Shown here: piece after piece, positions 1 to 7,687 of the stretch
Layout: each line of letters opens with the position of its first letter
How positions within the stretch are numbered: the stretch's first letter is position 1
From: Acidobacteriota bacterium
Lineage (GTDB): Bacteria > Acidobacteriota > Blastocatellia > Pyrinomonadales > Pyrinomonadaceae
DNA length: 33,432 nt
Direction of reading: 5' to 3'
NCBI GenBank assembly: GCA_003222845.1
Contig: QHXG01000112.1
Span: 1 to 33,432 of the forward strand
Translations under genes and position numbers: made by a program
The notes under the pieces: model-generated
The model's database searches: none
Seen by the model: the letters and a program-made list of their open reading frames with translations, nothing else
Told to the model about the DNA's origin: nothing

Positions 1-1792
1 CCTCGTCGGCAATCATTTCTGAAAAACCGGTGGCGATAATTACGGGCAGATCGGGGCGAAACTCTTTGACCCAGCGCGCGACGTGCAGGCCGCTCAGCTC
101 CGGCAGACCGAGATCGCAAACCATCAAATCAAATTCAGCTTTGTCCAGGCGATCGAGGGCTTCGGCGCCGGTGGTGGCTTCGGTTACTTCATGACCCTGG
201 GCGCGGAACGCATCGTTCAAGAGCACGCGGACTTTCTCTTCATCTTCGACTACCAGAACGCGTGCCGGCTTTGTTCCGTTGGTTGGCGCCAAGGGTGTGG
301 CCACTGCAGGCGAAGACGATTCGTGAAGCGGCAGAATTACCTCGAAACGAGTTCCTTTTCCAGGGGCGCTGATAACGTTGATGTGGCCACCGTGATTCTC
401 GATGATGCCGTGCGAAGCGGAGAGGCCGAGGCCCGTGCCGCGTTCACCTTTGGTTGAATAAAACGGTTCGAAGATGCGTGGGATGACTTCGGGTGGCATG
501 CCGGATCCGGTGTCCGCAACCCAGAAGCCGGCGTTTAGACCATCGTTGCGCGTTCCGATTTCGATTGTTCCACCGTGGGCCATCGCATCGACGGCATTGA
601 AGATCAAGTTCAGCACGACCTCGCGCAGTTCGGACGAATCACCCAAAGTCAGCACTGGTTTGGGTGCCTCCATGCGCACTTCGATGGTGCCGGTACGGTG
701 CGCTGATTCTGCCTGCCATTTGGGTCGGGCGATCTCGACACTGGAAATCACGAGTTCGCTCAAATCAACCGGCGCGGACGCCCGGGTCGAACCACGGCGC
801 GAGAAGTCGAGCAGACGCCGCAAGGTCTGCGAGCAATCCCCAACTGCTTGAGTGATGACTTCGAGGCTCTTCTGGTTTGGTTCATCGGCGCCGCTGCGCA
901 TTAAGAGCAACTGCGCCCTTCCCTGAATCACCGTGAGAGAATTATTGAGGTTGTGCGCGACACCGGCGGCGAGTTCACCCAACGCGCGCAACTTATCAGA
1001 TCGTGCGGCGCGTTCCTGAGCCAACTTGCGTTCGGTAATATCGCTCATGAAAACCATTACTCCGGTGATGCTGCCGTCACGCCAAAGCGGCGATGTATGA
1101 GCATCCATGCAGCGAACGCGCCCATCGGCGCAGATCGTGCGCAATTCGAATTGTTTCTGTTCGCCGGCGAGGGTGCATTGGAGTGCGGCGCCAGCCTCTT
1201 CCTTCGATTCAGCAGCGCCAATCATGGTGAAGTCCTGGCCGAGAAGTACTGAGGGCGTTAAGCCACTGTCGATTTCCGCGCGCTGGTTCATCCACGTGAA
1301 GCGACGCTCGGAATCCAGCGTATAGATTTCGTCGGGAGCAAGATCGACCAGACTAGCCAGAAACGCGCGTTGCTTGCTTGCTTCTTCCTCGACGTCTCGC
1401 AAGTCAGATATGTCGCGGGCAATGACGATGCATCCGGCGGCGGAATCAGGTTGCTGATCTCCGGATTGGGGAACCACGCGCACCAGCAACGGTCGACGCG
1501 CTTTGTTTTCGGCGGGAAGTTCGACTTCAACGGCTGCGCCACTCGCGATGGCGCGATCCACCATGCAACCAGCCCCTTCCAAACCCCACAACATGTCGCA
1601 GCAGCGGCGACCCGACAGGAATGCGCGCCGCGCCTGCTCCAGCGATTCGCCGGCGCGGTTGATCTTCTTCAGCCTCTTGTCGGCGCCGAAGATGTAAACC
1701 GCATCCGGCAAACTGTCGATCGTCGCCTCCCACACGCGGTCGGAAGCCATCAACGTGTTGACGAGTTTGATATGCGCTTCTGTGGAACTCAT
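1..1792 (-). CDS. Hybrid sensor histidine kinase (PAS-PAS-HisKA-HATPase-receiver), C-terminus cut by window edge
   Basis: Reading the minus strand from an ATG at 1792 gives about 597 residues open to the window edge. Two PAS-like regions (about residues 10-125 and 135-250; the second ends in the MSDITERK signature) precede a HisKA box GVAHNLNN with phospho-acceptor His280. The HATPase domain follows, with an N box (NLIFNAVDAM), DTGSGMP, EPFYSTK and GTGLGLS. A receiver domain starts near residue 513 with Asp517 in VVEDEE and phospho-acceptor Asp560 in VCDLGLPE; its conserved Lys lies outside the window. The family autophosphorylates on His and passes phosphate to its own receiver. No membrane segment is visible, so it is probably cytoplasmic and senses through PAS. 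Stop codons upstream of 1792 limit the start; the Shine-Dalgarno is weak. Ligand and downstream partner are unknown. Confidence 0.93.
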   Translation of the reverse strand, partial: MSSTEAHIKLVNTLMASDRVWEATIDSLPDAVYIFGADKRLKKINRAGESLEQARRAFLSGRRCCDMLWGLEGAGCMVDRAIASGAAVEVELPAENKARRPLLVRVVPQSGDQQPDSAAGCIVIARDISDLRDVEEEASKQRAFLASLVDLAPDEIYTLDSERRFTWMNQRAEIDSGLTPSVLLGQDFTMIGAAESKEEAGAALQCTLAGEQKQFELRTICADGRVRCMDAHTSPLWRDGSITGVMVFMSDITERKLAQERAARSDKLRALGELAAGVAHNLNNSLTVIQGRAQLLLMRSGADEPNQKSLEVITQAVGDCSQTLRRLLDFSRRGSTRASAPVDLSELVISSVEIARPKWQAESAHRTGTIEVRMEAPKPVLTLGDSSELREVVLNLIFNAVDAMAHGGTIEIGTRNDGLNAGFWVADTGSGMPPEVIPRIFEPFYSTKGERGTGLGLSASHGIIENHGGHINVISAPGKGTRFEVILPLHESSSPAVATPLAPTNGTKPARVLVVEDEEKVRVLLNDAFRAQGHEVTEATTGAEALDRLDKAEFDLMVCDLGLPELSGLHVARWVKEFRPDLPVIIATGFSEMIADE

Positions 1793-2083
1793 TTCGGAAG
1801 TGGCGTTGGCGGAGTCTTCACCTGCCAGCTGTACTCGGTGTAATGTCGAGAGTGGCAGTCCTGCCCACCGCGCGCGCGGCAAGGCTTATGCCAAGAGACA
1901 TTCGCTGATTGCATTGCGAAATCTGATAGAAGGCCCCGAAAAAGCGGGATTCTCGCGTCAGGCCGGTGACAGAGATTGGAAGGGTCGTTCACTTTGACAG
2001 TTCAGCCTGACAATTTGTCCGTGCGCGTCGACAGTGTGTCATGTAGCAGATGGAAAAATGTGAGGTGAGAAATGGAAAAATGA

Positions 2084-3472
2084 TCAGTTCTTCGGCTCGT
2101 ATTCACCTCGGGCGCGAGCTGTTTCGTAATCCGAATCCACAAGGCGCATAGCTAAGCGCACGGGGCGATAGCTGAAAGGAGCGGGGCCGCCCAGAGCATT
2201 TTGAATTGCGCTGACAATGCCGTCCTGATTATGACGAAAACGGAGCACGTTGCCGTGCTGATTGAGGATCACGAATAGTACGACCCGTCCGCTCTTTGTT
2301 TTCATTTCGCCAACCAGCGAGCTCGCGCCTCCATCCGTACGCACGAGAGTTCCGGTTTTTGCGATCACGCTGCCTCGCGTTAGCGCATCTGTGTAACGAT
2401 CCTCCAGCGTGCCCGGATCGATGCCCGCCACCGGCAGAATATCTGACAGCGAAAGATTGTGTTTCCACAGTTCGTCACTGAGCGCCCGCAGAATCTTCAT
2501 CATGGCGCGCGGCGTCACGCGATTGATGCCCAGGCCGCTGGTTGACGACAACGCGATCTCGTCCGCGTTAATCTTTAACTTGTCCGCCAGTGTCGCACTT
2601 ACTGCCTGTGGCCCACCCACGTTTTCGCCAATGCGTTCAGCCATGAAGTTGTTCGAATAACAGAGCAAAACTTTCAGGACGTCCACGAGTTTGCTCGATT
2701 TGTGAGTGAGTAACGGAACGGCTTCCGGCGGCGCTGAACCAACTTGAACTTCGCCCGTGATCGTGACGCTCGGCACGCTACTAAGACTCTCTTTATCACC
2801 AACCAAAGTGCGCTCGTCGAGCCACGCTCGCGTCGCACTAGCTGAGCGCCGGGCGGCGTCCAGGGTTTCAAGAAACTGCTGGCCGGAGTGTTTTGCCGAC
2901 CAGTCAAAATTCATCGTAAAGCCCGGCCCGACAATCAGGTTACCAGTGATCGTACGGATCCCAAGCTGGTTCAACTGGCGGCCCAGCATGATGGCGTGTT
3001 CGTAATGAAGAGAGGGATCGCGCCCCGTGACTATCAAGTCTCCGGTCAGCGTCCCAGTCGTTTTGTCGATCTTGCCGCCAACCCACAGCGAAGTCACAAA
3101 ACGATGCTCGGGTCCGAGGTTCTGCAAAGCCACGAGCGCGGTCGCCAGCTTGACTGCTGAGGCCGGATTGAACTTTTCGTCAACCGATTGTGCGGCGACT
3201 GTCGATCCGTCGAGCGTTTCCGCAAGCACACCTTGCAATCCATGAATTGACGTCAGATACGATGGCTGCGCCGGCGCCGGTGTAACTGGCGAAATGGAGC
3301 GAGAGGTTCCCGAGTTGTCAGCTGGTCCTTGAGCTTGTTCTACGCGCTGCTTTGCGTCAGACTGCAAGACAGTAGTCGCGGAACTTTGTTGACCAAACGC
3401 GAGGGCCACGCCCTGCAACATAATGGCCAAGGCGATTCCTATCTTCATCAATCTCTGTTGTGTATTCAACAT
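2084..3472 (-). CDS. dacB: D-alanyl-D-alanine carboxypeptidase/endopeptidase, PBP4 (peptidase S13) family
   Basis: The 462-residue product carries the three penicillin-binding motifs of family S13 in order: SxxK as Ser105-Ala-Val-Lys108 (in FNPASAVKLA), SxN as Ser273-Asn-Asn275, and KTG at Lys372-Thr-Gly374. The N-terminus has a signal peptide (IGIALAIMLQGVALAFG), so it acts in the periplasm, where the family trims the terminal D-Ala or cuts cross-links in peptidoglycan. ATG at 3472 is used here; Met9 is an alternative start that would give a more typical signal peptide. Residues 30-70 are a Gln/Ser/Pro-rich linker. The protein is transcribed alone, divergently from the DNA glycosylase gene. 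Family assignment is secure; the substrate preference between carboxypeptidase and endopeptidase activity cannot be read from sequence. Confidence 0.93.
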   Translation of the reverse strand: MLNTQQRLMKIGIALAIMLQGVALAFGQQSSATTVLQSDAKQRVEQAQGPADNSGTSRSISPVTPAPAQPSYLTSIHGLQGVLAETLDGSTVAAQSVDEKFNPASAVKLATALVALQNLGPEHRFVTSLWVGGKIDKTTGTLTGDLIVTGRDPSLHYEHAIMLGRQLNQLGIRTITGNLIVGPGFTMNFDWSAKHSGQQFLETLDAARRSASATRAWLDERTLVGDKESLSSVPSVTITGEVQVGSAPPEAVPLLTHKSSKLVDVLKVLLCYSNNFMAERIGENVGGPQAVSATLADKLKINADEIALSSTSGLGINRVTPRAMMKILRALSDELWKHNLSLSDILPVAGIDPGTLEDRYTDALTRGSVIAKTGTLVRTDGGASSLVGEMKTKSGRVVLFVILNQHGNVLRFRHNQDGIVSAIQNALGGPAPFSYRPVRLAMRLVDSDYETARARGEYEPKN

Positions 3473-3643
3473 TGAAATGATAGCGAGTTCCGGGAAAGCG
3501 CGGAGCGGGTAGGCCTCGCGTCGTCGTCGCTAATCATATCACGGAATAAGCTTGCGAGGGCCGTGCCTTCCAAAAACGCTCGACTTCGATGCTGACGACC
3601 CGGCACAGGATGCATTCCGGGCGTGGTTCGCGTCGCAAGTTCG

Positions 3644-3673
3644 TTGACAGGGAAATGAACGGGCACCTAGAAT
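3644..3673 (+). promoter_or_regulatory. Sigma-70-type promoter ahead of the DNA glycosylase gene
   Basis: A perfect -35 hexamer TTGACA (3644-3649) is followed after 18 bases by TAGAAT (3668-3673). Transcription would begin near 3680, only about 9 bases before the GTG start at 3689, so the mRNA would be nearly leaderless. Confidence 0.6.
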
Positions 3674-3688
3674 TCACTTGTTGAAGTT

Positions 3689-4357
3689 GTGCCACGCGAT
3701 CATGCACCTGTAACCGTCGATCGTTTGCGCGTCATATATTTGGCGCGGCGCAATGAGATTCGAGCCAGGTTAACCGAATTCACCGAAGTTTGGCACACGG
3801 CTTCAGACGCGCGGCTTTGGGAAGAGATGGTCTTTTGCATCTTTACCGCCGGCGCGTCGGCAAAGATGGGTTTGCGCGCGGTCGAAGCGGTGCGGCCATT
3901 ATTGAAGACCGGTAGACAGAAGACCATGACGCGTGCGCTGGTCGAAGCGGGCGCCCATCGTTTTCCGAATGCGAGACCGGAGTACATCGTGATCACGCGA
4001 GAATATTTACGGAGGTCGTTTTCGATGCGCCTGCGAGAACGACTGGAAAGTTTTCGTGACGCGTCTGAACGTCGCGATTGGCTGGCACAAGATCCGCGCA
4101 TCAAAGGACTCGGCTACAAAGAGGCGAGCCACTTTTTGCGAAACGTAGGCTTCAAAGGATACGGCATCCTGGACAAGCACGTCGTTCAATGCCTGGCAGA
4201 GATGGGCGTGATTAAATCGGCGATGCCCCCGACCAACCGTAAGAACTACCTGGAGACCGAGGCGCGCATGCGAGAATTCGCCAAACAAGTTGGGATTGAT
4301 TTTGACGAACTTGACCTGGTGCTTTGGTCGATGAAAACCGGCGAGGTTCTCAAGTAG
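3689..4357 (+). CDS. ogg: 8-oxoguanine DNA glycosylase/AP lyase, Ogg2-like (HhH-GPD)
   Basis: The 222-residue protein matches the short archaeal-type Ogg2 group of bifunctional N-glycosylase/DNA lyases, which remove 8-oxoguanine and nick the abasic site. The helix-hairpin-helix and catalytic block reads IKGLGYKEASHFLRNVG, with the Schiff-base Lys144, and the catalytic Asp162 lies in GILDKHV. Length fits the family (about 205-225). The start is GTG at 3689: an in-frame TAG at 3668-3670 excludes anything longer, and there is no good ATG nearby. No convincing Shine-Dalgarno is visible, which fits the predicted very short leader. The stop TAG at 4355-4357 overlaps the likely GTG start of the next gene, so the two are probably co-transcribed although functionally unrelated. 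Confidence 0.9.
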   Translation: MPRDHAPVTVDRLRVIYLARRNEIRARLTEFTEVWHTASDARLWEEMVFCIFTAGASAKMGLRAVEAVRPLLKTGRQKTMTRALVEAGAHRFPNARPEYIVITREYLRRSFSMRLRERLESFRDASERRDWLAQDPRIKGLGYKEASHFLRNVGFKGYGILDKHVVQCLAEMGVIKSAMPPTNRKNYLETEARMREFAKQVGIDFDELDLVLWSMKTGEVLK

Positions 4358-5991
4358 TGGGACGACCATCAACTAGATCTACCATTTCACGAATTGGCGT
4401 GCTGGCGCTGGTTTGTTTCGTGTTGGCCGTCCTTGCCGCGGCCAGGCCGGCGGACAATGAAAAGTCGCGCAGCCGCGCTCATCGGGCGCTTCGCAGCGGA
4501 GACTTCGAGCGCGCCGAACAAATTTATCGCGAGTTGCTGGCGAAAGACGATCGCGACACGGACGCGCGGCTCGGCTTAAGTCAGGCGCTGCTGAAGCTAA
4601 GACGATTGCAGGACTCCTTCGATCACGCCGCACGCGTCATCGCCATCGATCCCCTCTCGGCACGCGCACACGCATTGCTCGGATCAGCCATCCTGGCTTC
4701 AGGAGACTTTCGCCTTTCGGTAGAAGAGTTTCGCACCGCGCTAAGTTTGGATGAGAACCAGGCGATGGCCGTAGCCGGTCTGGCAATGGTCGATTATTAC
4801 GAGAACCGCCTGGCTACATGCGTGTCCGGACTGCGTCGCGCCGCGAGTATCGACCCCGACGAACCGGATTATGTCTTCAGCCTGGGCCAGGCCGCCGCGC
4901 GATCCGAAAGGTACAAGGAAGCTGCGGATGCTTATGAACGCTTTCTCATCATTGCGCCGCGCACCGACGCCGATCGCCGCGCCCGCATTCGTGGCCTAAT
5001 CGACTTCTTGCGTTATCTCGGACAACAGAGTTCGCTTTACGATCTTGAAGGCGCGGATCGAACCATGGTCGAGTTCGAGAACCGGGATAATCGCCCGATC
5101 ATCAAAGTTCGAATCAATGGCTCGAAGGACTATCTACGCTTCGTACTTGACACTGGTTCGGGCATGTCGGTGCTTTCGGAAGAGACCGCTCGAAAACTGG
5201 GGATTAGGCCGGTAGCGCGGGGAGGTCTGGCGCGCGCGGTTGGCGGTGGCGGGCGGTTCGAGATCGTTTATGGATATCTCAGTTCGGTCGATATCGGCGA
5301 GGTTCGCGTCGCCAACGTACCGGTTTACATTCGCCATTTCTTTGACGATCATAATCCCGTAGATGGATATCTGGGGATTTCGGCATTAGGCCGGCTGGTG
5401 ACTTCGGTTGACTATGGAACGCATACTCTGACGTTGATTCGTCAGCGCAATAATGACCTCGATCTGGGAAGGCTCGTCAACAGCGTCGGAAAACCGGCTA
5501 ACGTTCAGACCGTCGAATCCAGACCGGGCTTCAATGTTTCCGTGCGAACCACCGCGAGCGGTTTTTTGAGTGGCGAAATCCTGATAGATGGAGTCAAGAA
5601 ACCGCTCAACTTCATTATCGATACGGGAGCCACGGTTACCGTAATGGCTGAGAAGTTGGCGGCGCAGGACGAGTTTCAACCGTTCATAAAGGAGGGTCGA
5701 ATGCGCGTGTTTGGAGCTGCGGGTATAGCCGAAGACGTGAAGATGGCCTTGCTCCCAACGATCTCCGTCGCCGGCTATTCGCGCGAGAAGGTGGACGCGG
5801 CCGTGCTCGATCTCGAGCCGGTAAATGAAACCGCGGGCTTCCTCCAAAGCGGAATTCTGGGCGGTAATTTTCTTCGGCACTTTCGCGTAGTTTTCGATTT
5901 TCAGAGGGGCGTAATACGACTCGAGCCGCTGGAGGCCAGCGCGGTCCAAATCGGGAGCCCAACTCCGGAAAGCTCTGTCCATCAGCGATGA
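4357..5991 (+). CDS. Secreted TPR protein with two retropepsin-like aspartic protease domains
   Basis: An ATG at 4324 is possible, but GTG at 4357, overlapping the preceding stop, leaves a clean signal peptide (ISRIGVLALVCFVLAVLAAA), so 544 residues are annotated. Residues about 35-240 form TPR-like helical repeats (SGDFERAEQIYRELL; ERYKEAADAYERFL). Two gag-polyprotein-protease-like beta domains follow. The first has the catalytic triplet FVLDTGSGMSVLS with Asp265, the second FIIDTGATVTVMA with Asp422; each ends in a GYLG or GILGGNFL flap/psi-loop-like segment. Retropepsins normally work as homodimers, each subunit giving one Asp, so two copies in one chain could form an intramolecular pseudo-dimer (inference). 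Export suggests a periplasmic protease or peptide-binding role. It overlaps the PIN gene by 4 bases (ATGA). No substrate can be proposed. Confidence 0.85.
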   Translation: MGRPSTRSTISRIGVLALVCFVLAVLAAARPADNEKSRSRAHRALRSGDFERAEQIYRELLAKDDRDTDARLGLSQALLKLRRLQDSFDHAARVIAIDPLSARAHALLGSAILASGDFRLSVEEFRTALSLDENQAMAVAGLAMVDYYENRLATCVSGLRRAASIDPDEPDYVFSLGQAAARSERYKEAADAYERFLIIAPRTDADRRARIRGLIDFLRYLGQQSSLYDLEGADRTMVEFENRDNRPIIKVRINGSKDYLRFVLDTGSGMSVLSEETARKLGIRPVARGGLARAVGGGGRFEIVYGYLSSVDIGEVRVANVPVYIRHFFDDHNPVDGYLGISALGRLVTSVDYGTHTLTLIRQRNNDLDLGRLVNSVGKPANVQTVESRPGFNVSVRTTASGFLSGEILIDGVKKPLNFIIDTGATVTVMAEKLAAQDEFQPFIKEGRMRVFGAAGIAEDVKMALLPTISVAGYSREKVDAAVLDLEPVNETAGFLQSGILGGNFLRHFRVVFDFQRGVIRLEPLEASAVQIGSPTPESSVHQR

Positions 5992-6467
5992 AACCCAGCA
6001 CTTATCTCGAGACTTCGGTTGTTGGCGCGTACCTAGACAATGGCGAGCCCTTTCGTCGCGATCTGACGATTCGCTGGTGGGAACATGAATTGTCAGAATA
6101 TCGGGCGGTAATATCGCCGCTGGTGACGAGCGAACTTGGGCGCCTCGCTGAACCACATCGTTCCGCGTACCTGAAATTGGTCGAAGGACTCGAACAGGTC
6201 GAACTCACGGAAGAGGCGGCAATCCTCGCCGAAGGCTATGTCTCGCGCGGAATTTTTCATCGCAAGTTTATCGCCGATGCCTTGCACGTAGCGGTTGCTT
6301 CATTCCACAAAATCGATTATCTAGTTACATGGAACTTCGGCCATTTGGCGAACGTGAGGCGGCAAGCGCGCATCCGTCTATTCAATACGGCGGCCGGTTT
6401 TTTCGTTCCCATGATCGTGACGCCGGAGTTTTTGGTTTCGGAAGCAACGGAGATTGAGGCCGCTTAA
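5988..6467 (+). CDS. PIN-domain protein, VapC-like putative RNase
   Basis: The 159-residue product has PIN-fold landmarks: YLETSVVGAYLD near the N-terminus (the usual first Asp is Glu8), SELGRL with Glu49, ADALHVAVA with Asp97, and YLVTWNFGHLAN with Asn116, the usual fourth acidic position. This subgroup commonly carries E at the first site and NFxH at the last. PIN proteins are metal-dependent RNases, often toxins of type II modules. The ATG overlaps the stop of the protease gene by 4 bases, so translation is probably coupled. A small ORF begins 66 bases downstream and could be its partner. Whether it is a toxin or a housekeeping nuclease is not settled by sequence. Confidence 0.82.
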   Translation: MKPSTYLETSVVGAYLDNGEPFRRDLTIRWWEHELSEYRAVISPLVTSELGRLAEPHRSAYLKLVEGLEQVELTEEAAILAEGYVSRGIFHRKFIADALHVAVASFHKIDYLVTWNFGHLANVRRQARIRLFNTAAGFFVPMIVTPEFLVSEATEIEAA

Positions 6468-6468
6468 A

Positions 6469-6530
6469 ATTGAGATTGAGATTTAGAGGATTTGAGATCT
6501 GAGGTTTGAGATCTGGAGATTTGAGATCGA
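6469..6530 (+). repeat. GAGATTT-type degenerate tandem repeat
   Basis: The PIN-small ORF gap is filled by irregular copies of a TTGAGAT/CTGAGAT unit (five or six in 62 bases). The 15-mer GATTTGAGATCTGAG at 6489-6503 recurs exactly at 7592-7606, after the next two genes. Confidence 0.7.
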
Positions 6531-6533
6531 AGC

Positions 6534-6758
6534 GTGTACCGCCGACCTAAATTCTTAACCGTGTTGCATGAGATTCGCGAAAGGATGTCGCGCGAAGCCG
6601 ACTATGACGTCGATCTGTTCGCCGAGATGGTGCGTTCGGGCGCGCGCCCGAAGCATGGGCCGGCGCGCAACATTCGTGGCCAGAGGAAACACTCGCCGCG
6701 CAATGATGAAATCGAAATTGAGCCAACACGGATGAACGGACGCCGACGCGCCTCTTAG
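6534..6758 (+). CDS. Small basic protein, possible partner (antitoxin) of the PIN protein
   Basis: GTG at 6534 opens a 74-residue frame beginning MYRRPKFLTVLHEIRERM. The N-terminal half (residues 5-34) is a predicted helical segment with the pattern LxxIRERMxxEAxYDxxxFAEMV, similar to small proteins found beside PIN nucleases of this subgroup. The C-terminal half is rich in Arg, Lys and His and probably disordered. No DNA-binding fold is obvious. It lies on the same strand as the PIN gene but 66 bases away across a simple repeat, and no Shine-Dalgarno can be seen because that repeat fills the leader. The antitoxin role is inferred from position and pattern only; it could also be a chance ORF, though its helix pattern argues for coding. 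Confidence 0.5.
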   Translation: MYRRPKFLTVLHEIRERMSREADYDVDLFAEMVRSGARPKHGPARNIRGQRKHSPRNDEIEIEPTRMNGRRRAS

Positions 6759-6784
6759 CATGGTGCACTTCGCGCTTTACTGTA

Positions 6785-7573
6785 ATGGACGCCACCTTTG
6801 AAACGATTGGCTTGGAAGTGCCCAGCGAGAAGGCGATTAACTTTCTCGCCGAGCGCGCCGAGAATCATGGTGAGCCTACGCGGCTATTGCGGCGCGGCGC
6901 GGTCCTGCATGGCCGTTGTTGGAAACTCGGAGAAGGTCTCGAAGTCTGGACCGTGCTCTACGAATCAGGCACCGGCGAAGTTTTCTACGCGAACTGTCGT
7001 CCGGGTTTTCGCGCCCGCTACATGCAGCGGATCACACCCTGGGCCCTCACCGAGTATGATGAACAAGGCGAAGCAGTAGTGCACGGTTACTGCGGCGGCT
7101 CGGACACCGAAGTCCTGTTCGAGCTGCAAAACCTGACGGAAGTTGGCGCCTCCGGTTTTCGCGCGCCAGCGCTGCACGTCGGCTTGTGCGGCCTGGCGTA
7201 TCGCGCTCGGGTTTGCGCGCGCGAGATGGAGAGGCGTTGGTTGCCTTTGGAAAAGGCGGCGCCGTCGCGCGCGTCCCACGAAAATGATTGGATTCTTCGC
7301 GGCCGCGTGTTGGCTTTCAAACCGCTACGAAATCCGCTTTCGGGCAGCGAACTCTACTGGATCTATCTCGATCTATGCGGGCTGAAATTGGAAGTGTTGG
7401 TTAATACGCGCTCGCTAAGCGGCGGGCCGCTTTATGTGGGGGGAACTCTTTCCGCTGAAGTTTGGCTTCAGGGCCATGTGTTCGACGAACAGGCACTGCG
7501 GCTGCGTTACGAAGGCGTCGATCCCGCCTGTTCGCCGCAGAGTTTCTGGCCAAACTTTTCTCGCAGTAATTAG
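6785..7573 (+). CDS. Conserved-looking protein of unknown function
   Basis: I do not recognise this 262-residue protein. It is soluble, without signal peptide or membrane span. Residues 1-145 look like mixed beta strands (VLHGRCWKLGEGLEVWTVLY; GEVFYANCRPGF). Residues 170-250 read as a possible OB-like beta barrel (WILRGRVLAFKPL, YWIYLDLCGLKLEVLVN, GGTLSAEVWLQGHV); this fold is only a guess from strand pattern. Codon use resembles the neighbours and the frame is uninterrupted. It starts 26 bases after the small ORF on the same strand, and is bracketed by two copies of the GAGATTT repeat. Confidence 0.7.
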   Translation: MDATFETIGLEVPSEKAINFLAERAENHGEPTRLLRRGAVLHGRCWKLGEGLEVWTVLYESGTGEVFYANCRPGFRARYMQRITPWALTEYDEQGEAVVHGYCGGSDTEVLFELQNLTEVGASGFRAPALHVGLCGLAYRARVCAREMERRWLPLEKAAPSRASHENDWILRGRVLAFKPLRNPLSGSELYWIYLDLCGLKLEVLVNTRSLSGGPLYVGGTLSAEVWLQGHVFDEQALRLRYEGVDPACSPQSFWPNFSRSN

Positions 7574-7575
7574 GG

Positions 7576-7620
7576 CTGAGATCGATTCTCAGATTTGAGA
7601 TCTGAGATTTGAGATTCTTG
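7576..7620 (+). repeat. Second copy of the GAGATTT-type repeat
   Basis: About 45 bases of CTGAGAT/TTGAGAT units directly after the unknown gene, sharing a 15-base exact match (7592-7606) with the copy at 6489-6503. The two copies flank the 6534-7573 gene pair in the same orientation. Confidence 0.7.
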
Positions 7621-7687
7621 ATTGGTTTAGTTGAGACTATTAGCGTTTGATACCTCGCGTGATTGTCCCGGCTTCTGCTCTGCTTGA

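Noticed and set aside
1370-1843. 157-codon plus-strand open frame
   Set aside because: It lies opposite the histidine kinase PAS region, whose frame is strongly supported; no motif in the antisense product.
1789-1992. 67-codon frame ending at the histidine kinase start
   Set aside because: The ATGA overlap is suggestive, but the sequence has no recognisable features, no ribosome site, and the coding character is poor.
2050-2082. Direct repeat ATGGAAAAATG (2050-2060 and 2072-2082) as a regulatory site
   Set aside because: Short, A-rich, located just after the dacB stop; no partner element or known site fits.
5386-6156. 256-codon open frame on the minus strand
   Set aside because: It is antisense to the second retropepsin domain and the PIN gene, both of which have clear family motifs; its translation has no recognisable domain.
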